64,000 nt of DNA from Bradyrhizobium jicamae (GTDB taxonomy: Bacteria > Pseudomonadota > Alphaproteobacteria > Rhizobiales > Xanthobacteraceae). Shown here piece by piece: positions 60,038-64,000 of this stretch (the stretch's first letter is position 1; each line of letters opens with the position of its first letter). The stretch is from the NCBI RefSeq assembly GCF_018130215.1, contig NZ_JAFCKQ010000016.1, forward strand, positions 1 to 64,000, given 5' to 3'. The notes beneath the pieces were generated by a model. The model was not told the DNA's origin. It did not search any database and saw nothing but the letters and a program-made list of their open reading frames with translations. Made by a program: the position numbers and the translations under genes.

Positions 60038-60240
60038 GCGCAGGGAAAGCCGGGATGTTTGCGGTTACACCTGTGGTCCTACCTCCCGCGTTTTCTAATA
60101 CGCGGGACCCATGGGTGCGATCGGCACCCGGCTTTCCCTGTGCCCTCTGATCTTCGGAGTGGCGAAACGAAATACAAGCCTCGGACAAATCATGTCGCGA
60201 GAACGCGAAGCTGTGGCCCCCTCCACCGCTGTCATCGCCG
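60038..60240. repeat. Structured intergenic repeat, copy B
   Basis: Outer stem cagggaaagccggg (60041-60054) with cccggctttccctg (60127-60140), a perfect 14-bp pair. Inner stem tcccgcg/cgcggga (60084-60090, 60101-60107) with a 10-base loop. A third hairpin gccctc/gagtggc is at about 60142-60165. The later blocks ctcgga (60180-60185) and gtcgcgagaacgcg (60194-60207) also occur in copy A. No coding sequence; ORFs such as 60111-60452 are the repeat. Confidence 0.8.
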
Positions 60241-60503
60241 GCTTGACCGGGCGATCCAGTACGCCGCGGCCCATCGGCTCAAGCAGAATGTGGCGAGGAG
60301 CGCACGATCAGGGACAACAGCGACATTGTGGCACCTTCGGTGCCCCTTTCTTCGGCAACAAGATCGAAATTCCTCTCAAATCCCTCCCGATCCCGCCAAA
60401 AATCCCCTGCCCCTCGCGCCATGCAGAGCCAAAATCCCAGCAAGACCCTTGACATAGCTGCACTTTCGGCAGAACGCGTGTCTCTAAGCGTCATGGACAG
60501 TTC

Positions 60504-61652
60504 ATGGATCTGATTACCAACACCTCCGAGCTTGCGGCCGCCTGCGAGCGACTTGCCAAACACAAGGTCATCACCGTCGACACCGAGTTCCTGCGGGAGA
60601 CGACCTACTATCCGCTGCTCTGCGTCGTGCAGATGGCGAGCGCGGACGAGGCCGTCGTGATCGACGCGCTGGCTGAGGGCATCGACCTCAAGCCGTTCTT
60701 CGAATTGATGTCCAATGAAGCCGTGCTGAAGGTGTTCCACGCGGCCCGGCAGGACATCGAGATCGTCTGGCATCTCTCCGGCACCATTCCGCATCCGATC
60801 TTCGACACCCAGGTCGCTGCCATGGTGCTCGGCTATGGCGACAGCATCGCCTATGATGCGCTGGTCGACCGCGTCACCGGCCACCGGCCGGACAAGACCC
60901 ACCGCTTCACCGACTGGTCGCGCCGCCCGCTGAGCCAGGAGCAGCTGCACTACGCCGTCTCCGACGTCACCCATCTGCGCGACGTGTTCGCAGCGCTGGA
61001 CGCCGACCTGCAGAAGCGCGGCCGCAGCGACTGGGTCAGCGAGGAGATGGAGATCCTGACCTCGCCGAACACCTACGATTTCCATCCCGAGCGCGCCTGG
61101 GAGCGGCTCAAGACCCGCGTGCGCAAGCCGCGCGAGCTCGCAGTGCTGATCGAAGTCGCGGCCTGGCGCGAGCAGGAAGCGCAGAGCCGCGACGTGCCGC
61201 GCTCGCGCGTGCTCAAGGACGATGCGGTCGGCGACATCGCGACCCACGCGCCGACCTCGCTGGAGAAGCTCGCCACTTTGCGCTCGCTGCCGAAGGGCTT
61301 CGATCGCTCGAAATGGGGCAGCGACATCATCGCCGCCGTGCAGCGCGGGCTCGCGCGCGATCAGTCGACGCTGCCGAAGCTCGAGAAGCCGCGCAACAAT
61401 TCCAATGGCGCGGCAACCGTCGAGCTGCTGAAGGTTCTGCTGCGAATGACCTCGGAGCGGCATGGCGTCGCCAGCAAGGTGATCGCGACCGTCGACGATC
61501 TCGAGCAGATCGCCGGCGACGACAACGCCGATGTCGGCGCCCTGCACGGCTGGCGCCGCGAGCTGTTCGGCGAAGCCGCGCTCAAGCTGAAGCACGGCCA
61601 GGTCGCGCTCGCGATCGACAAGGGCCGCGTGGTACGGGTGGATCGGAGCTAG
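60504..61652 (+). CDS. rnd: Ribonuclease D
   Basis: A 382-residue 3'-5' exoribonuclease for tRNA and other RNA maturation. The DEDD exonuclease domain has the first acidic motif VDTEFLRET (Asp 26, Glu 28), later VFHAARQDIEIVW and YAVSDVTHLRDVF. The HRDC domain follows (AAWREQEAQSRDVPRSRVLKDD). ATG 60504 is close after the repeat region; the leader is unusually long. In many relatives rnd follows aspS, but here about 9.6 kb separate the two. Confidence 0.93.
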   Translation: MDLITNTSELAAACERLAKHKVITVDTEFLRETTYYPLLCVVQMASADEAVVIDALAEGIDLKPFFELMSNEAVLKVFHAARQDIEIVWHLSGTIPHPIFDTQVAAMVLGYGDSIAYDALVDRVTGHRPDKTHRFTDWSRRPLSQEQLHYAVSDVTHLRDVFAALDADLQKRGRSDWVSEEMEILTSPNTYDFHPERAWERLKTRVRKPRELAVLIEVAAWREQEAQSRDVPRSRVLKDDAVGDIATHAPTSLEKLATLRSLPKGFDRSKWGSDIIAAVQRGLARDQSTLPKLEKPRNNSNGAATVELLKVLLRMTSERHGVASKVIATVDDLEQIAGDDNADVGALHGWRRELFGEAALKLKHGQVALAIDKGRVVRVDRS

Positions 61653-61653
61653 C

Positions 61654-62850
61654 TCACCACTTGTATTCGAAGCCGATCGTGCCCTGATGCGACTGCATGG
61701 CGGCACGGAACTTGGCGTCGTAGTTCAGGTAGATGCGCGCGGTGCTGGTCAGGCTCAGCGAGGCGGCCGCGCCGGCGTCGGCACCATACTGGCTCTCGCC
61801 GATGCCCTGCAGCGTCAAGCCCTGCCCGGCGAGGCTGACGGTCGTATTGCTGAAGTTCTGCACGACATTGTCGACGAACTTGCCGTACGCGGACAGATCG
61901 AGAATCTTCTGGTCGAAGATCCAGTAGTGGCCGACCTCCGCACCCAGCAGAAGGCGCATCCGGTCGACGCTGGATGCGGTGACGGAGACGGGATCGAGCC
62001 CGCCCGTCTCCTGGTACGATCCGGTTCGCGCGTGGACGTATTCGAGCGCACCCTTCGGGATCAAGCGGCTCTGGTCCTTGTCGATGTAATAACTGAGCTC
62101 GCTGATCGCACCGTCGAGCCGCGCGTTGTAGCCCGCGGTCGCAAGGCCGAGGCCGGTGTCGCGGCTGGAGTTGATATTGCCGAAGCCGTGCACCAGCGCC
62201 ACCGCCCAGGTCCACGGCCCCTTGTCGAGCGAAGCCGTGAAGCCGAACTGGGTGAGATCGAGCGTGGCCGATTGCAGCGCCAGCGGCACGTCGATCGCGG
62301 TGCGGCTCTGGTCGATCGAGAAGCCGATGTTGACGCCGGGCGCGACCCGCGCGCCGATCCCGGCGACGCCGCCCCAGGTTGTCCTGGTGTCGCCGACATA
62401 GCCGCCGGTCGCGCCTGTTGTCATCGAGATTCCGTAACCTTCGACCCAGCTGCGGTAGACCGGACCATCCGTGCTCTCGGATGCGCCGCCCCCGCCGGGA
62501 TTGGTACGCGACATCCGGTTGAACCCGTTCGAGGCCTGGTTGCCGAGCCGTTCCAGGAAGTTGCTGCCGAGATTGGTGACGGTCGAGGAAGCCGAGACGT
62601 CGGCATTGATCATGGTCTGCGTCGGGCTCGGAGCCGGCATCGGGCTGGGAGACGGCGTGGGCGTGACTGTTGGTGTCGGCGTGGGCGTTGGTGACGGCGT
62701 CGTGGTCGGTGTTGGTGTCGGCGTCGGGCTCTGCGCACGGACCGGCGAGGCCATCGCGACGGCCAACAGGGCGACGAGCCCGGCGAGGCGCGCGAGACCG
62801 CGGGCACTTCCGGTCAGTCCTGCGCACGAACGGCGCGATAGGCGGCACAT
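61654..62850 (-). CDS. Outer-membrane beta-barrel protein with Thr-Pro linker (autotransporter-like)
   Basis: A 398-residue protein. A signal peptide (residues 1-39) precedes a Pro/Thr/Ser tract (TPTPTPTTTPSPTPTPTP, 42-75), then a barrel of about 270 residues with amphipathic strands such as FGFTASLDKGPWTWAVAL and YGKFVDNVVQNFSNTTVSL, ending in FEYKW with the aromatic C-terminal residue needed for BAM insertion. It resembles the beta-domain of autotransporters without a passenger. Function unknown. It is convergent with rnd. Confidence 0.75.
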   Translation of the reverse strand: MCRLSRRSCAGLTGSARGLARLAGLVALLAVAMASPVRAQSPTPTPTPTTTPSPTPTPTPTVTPTPSPSPMPAPSPTQTMINADVSASSTVTNLGSNFLERLGNQASNGFNRMSRTNPGGGGASESTDGPVYRSWVEGYGISMTTGATGGYVGDTRTTWGGVAGIGARVAPGVNIGFSIDQSRTAIDVPLALQSATLDLTQFGFTASLDKGPWTWAVALVHGFGNINSSRDTGLGLATAGYNARLDGAISELSYYIDKDQSRLIPKGALEYVHARTGSYQETGGLDPVSVTASSVDRMRLLLGAEVGHYWIFDQKILDLSAYGKFVDNVVQNFSNTTVSLAGQGLTLQGIGESQYGADAGAAASLSLTSTARIYLNYDAKFRAAMQSHQGTIGFEYKW

Positions 62851-63302
62851 GCGATCAGGCCCCAGGGAGCAGCGTGCGGCGCGAAATACGCGGACGGCCG
62901 ATACGGCTCTGCGTGATTTGCTCGCACTTCCCGAAGAGCGTCAACGCCCCGCGCCATCGGCCGATGGCCGAACGCCGGGAGCTGTTGTCCGGTTGCCACA
63001 GGTGGCGATTGCATCGCCACATCCTGCAGGGGCACGCCGCAGCCTTGCTAAGGCGCAATTTTCGTGTTGCAATCCGTTCACAATCGGATTGCGGCCGTTC
63101 GACTATGCGTTTCGCGACGTTGAGATCCAAGGTTTCGAGGGGCGACCCTTCGAGCGACAAGACTTCGGACTTGAAGACTCGAGACTTGAACACTGCGGAC
63201 CTGAAGACTCGGGAATTGAACAGACACCCGGAAGCCCGCTTGTGGCGTGGCACGTGCAAAACGTGGCCGCGTCTTTTTTATATCCAGACTGGGAGAGAGG
63301 CG
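62851..63302. other. Intergenic/leader region before the cold-shock gene
   Basis: A 452-base gap that includes four 15-bp direct repeats at 63168-63227. An in-frame ORF covers much of it but shows no start signal. No terminator or RNA is recognised in the upstream half. Confidence 0.5.
63168..63227 (+). repeat. Four imperfect 15-bp direct repeats
   Basis: Units at 63168, 63183, 63198 and 63213 follow gacttgaagactcga with a few changes (gacttgaacactgcg, gacctgaagactcgg, gaattgaacagacac). They are 90 to 135 bases upstream of the cold-shock start and could be regulator sites or leader elements. Confidence 0.7.
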
Positions 63303-63506
63303 ATGCCGAAGGGTACCGTCAAGTGGTTCAACCCGACCAAGGGTTACGGGTTCATCAAGCCGGCCGTCGGAGACAAGGACGTGTTCGTCCATATCTCCGC
63401 CGTCGAGCGCGCGGGGCTTTCCACGCTCAACGAAAACCAGACGGTCGAATACGAGTTGGTGGAGAACCGCGGCAAGTCATCAGCGGAAAATCTCAAGGTG
63501 CACTGA
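63303..63506 (+). CDS. Cold-shock domain protein
   Basis: A 67-residue CSD protein: MPKGTVKWFNPTKGYGFIKP carries the RNP1 motif (KGYGFI), followed by RNP2 (DVFVHISAV). Binds single-stranded RNA/DNA and acts as an RNA chaperone. ATG 63303 follows gggagagaggcg, a strong ribosome binding site. The leader has tandem repeats, and a terminator is at about 63540-63574. Several paralogues exist in Bradyrhizobium; the specific CspA-type identity is not fixed. Confidence 0.92.
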   Translation: MPKGTVKWFNPTKGYGFIKPAVGDKDVFVHISAVERAGLSTLNENQTVEYELVENRGKSSAENLKVH

Positions 63507-63539
63507 ACGGCAGCGGCGGCGAAGGCTGTCGTGACGTCT

Positions 63540-63574
63540 CCCCCGGCCGCATCACCCCGGGGGTCGTGTTTTTG
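63540..63574. terminator. Rho-independent terminator after the cold-shock gene
   Basis: Stem cccccgg/ccggggg (arms 63540-63546 and 63557-63563) followed by a T-rich tail (gtgtttttg). It may also serve the convergent purN gene. Confidence 0.65.
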
Positions 63575-63586
63575 CGTGCCCGCGCG

Positions 63587-64000
63587 CTAGCGCACAGCCG
63601 GCGCAATCAGCGTGCTGTTCGACGCGGCGCTGTCCAGCGTCCGGCAGTGATCGCCGTCCAGCCTGAGCCTGCCGCTGGCCAGCAGCCGCAGCGCCTCGGG
63701 ATAGATCCGATGCTCGATCGTGATGACGCGCGCTGCCAGCGTGTCAGGCGTGTCGTCGTCTGCCACGGTGACCGCCCCCTGCATCACGATCGGCCCCGCG
63801 TCGGTTTCCGGGATCACGAAATGCACCGTCGCGCCGGAGAGCTTGACACCCGCACGCAAGGCCTGGCCGTGCGGATCCAGGCCAGGGAAGCACGGCAGCA
63901 GCGAGGGATGGATGTTGAGCATCCGCCCGTACCAGGCCCGCGCGAACTCGGCGGTGAACAGCCGCATGAAGCCGCCGAGGCAGATCAGCTCGACGCGGTT
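63587..64000 (-). CDS. purN: Phosphoribosylglycinamide formyltransferase, 5' end outside the window
   Basis: The frame is open to the window edge and reads NRVELICLGGFMRLFTAEFA..., which matches the PurN core: ELICLGGFMRL, MLNIHPSLLPCFPGLDPHGQAL, AGVKLSGATVHFVIPETDAGP. The catalytic Asn and His (NIHPSLLP) and Asp (DAGP) are present. The enzyme formylates GAR in purine synthesis using 10-formyl-THF. The start and about a third of the gene lie beyond base 64000. Confident despite truncation. Confidence 0.93.
   Translation of the reverse strand, partial: NRVELICLGGFMRLFTAEFARAWYGRMLNIHPSLLPCFPGLDPHGQALRAGVKLSGATVHFVIPETDAGPIVMQGAVTVADDDTPDTLAARVITIEHRIYPEALRLLASGRLRLDGDHCRTLDSAASNSTLIAPAVR

Larger units (their letters stand above)
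59728..60503. other. Large intergenic region with structured elements
   Basis: The 776-base gap before rnd. It holds a 30-base perfect hairpin at 59950-59979, the structured repeat copy B (about 60038-60240), and up to ten overlapping short ORFs with no start signals. I recall that sequence resembling about 59815-60240 recurs in Bradyrhizobium genomes. Confidence 0.6.

Noticed and set aside
60059..60457. Several ORFs in the structured repeat
   Set aside because: Their translations are just the repeat read in different frames, seen also at 17-262, with no start signals.
62670..63302. N-terminal extension of the cold-shock ORF
   Set aside because: A standard 67-residue cold-shock protein with a strong ribosome binding site starts at 63303; the extension includes tandem repeats and no start signal.
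1..64000. tRNA, rRNA, riboswitch, prophage or transposase
   Set aside because: I looked for T-loop strings, rRNA cores, integrase/transposase motifs and known riboswitch signatures by eye and found none; a tool search (tRNAscan, Infernal) could still find one.

Overview
The window looks like a chromosomal segment of a Bradyrhizobium-type alphaproteobacterium. The basis is high G+C, the glnII/gstI pair typical of rhizobia, GapR (DUF2312), several small proteins I associate with Bradyrhizobiaceae, and two copies of a structured intergenic repeat that I recall as dispersed in Bradyrhizobium genomes. No rRNA, tRNA, insertion sequence, prophage, integrase or CRISPR array was recognised. Almost all of the window is ordinary single-copy chromosome.

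Layout. 1-8.7 kb: a structured repeat cut by the window edge, a small membrane protein, pdxY, a LysE-type exporter, an SH3 protein, gapR, csaA, two DUF6894 proteins, an epimerase-like SDR, DUF1993, a methyltransferase and rlpA. 9-16.5 kb: cell-envelope genes (a repeat-bearing membrane protein, a lipoprotein L,D-transpeptidase), an SDR, an FMN reductase and a chemoreceptor. 15.7-20.1 kb: a LysR regulator divergent from a quinone-oxidoreductase-like enzyme, an acyl-CoA dehydrogenase, a nitroreductase and a double-PsiF protein. 20.2-22.2 kb: a compact probable c-di-GMP module (PilZ, DUF2336, PilZ). 22.3-27.5 kb: a metallo-beta-lactamase-fold enzyme, an ABC-F protein, a 49-residue basic protein, then a three-gene minus-strand run (GrlR-like duplicated protein, ModA-like protein without signal peptide, Sel1 protein). 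27.6-29.5 kb: the nitrogen-control locus, glnII with a -24/-12 promoter and a divergent gstI-like gene.

29.6-38 kb holds small metabolic genes, DUF2161-monooxygenase, GNAT, a thioesterase, a BtuF-like protein and an ArgE/DapE peptidase. 38-39.6 kb is a divergent MocR regulator/PNPOx-like pair with several CCAATT half-sites between them. 39.6-46.5 kb is rich in exported proteins: CreA, a second L,D-transpeptidase with a degenerate duplicated domain, a glutathione peroxidase and a polysaccharide deacetylase. 46.7-54.2 kb: maeB, aspS, selO, an overlooked 36-residue membrane protein and chrA. 54.3-59.7 kb is a coherent aromatic ring-cleavage cluster: FAD hydroxylase, FAH-fold enzyme, extradiol dioxygenase and ABC solute-binding protein on the minus strand, controlled by a divergent IclR regulator with a perfect 15-bp palindrome at its start codon. 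59.7-64 kb: a large structured repeat, rnd, a proline/threonine-linker beta-barrel protein, a cold-shock gene preceded by 15-bp direct repeats, and the 3' part of purN running off the window.

The most promising undescribed item is the structured repeat (1-155 and about 60038-60240). Its stems differ in sequence between the two copies but stay paired, which points to selection on RNA or DNA structure. The GstI/GlnII locus, the MocR and IclR operators, and the GrlR-like/ModA-like gene pair are the next best leads. Family names come from my own reading of motifs; no database search was run.
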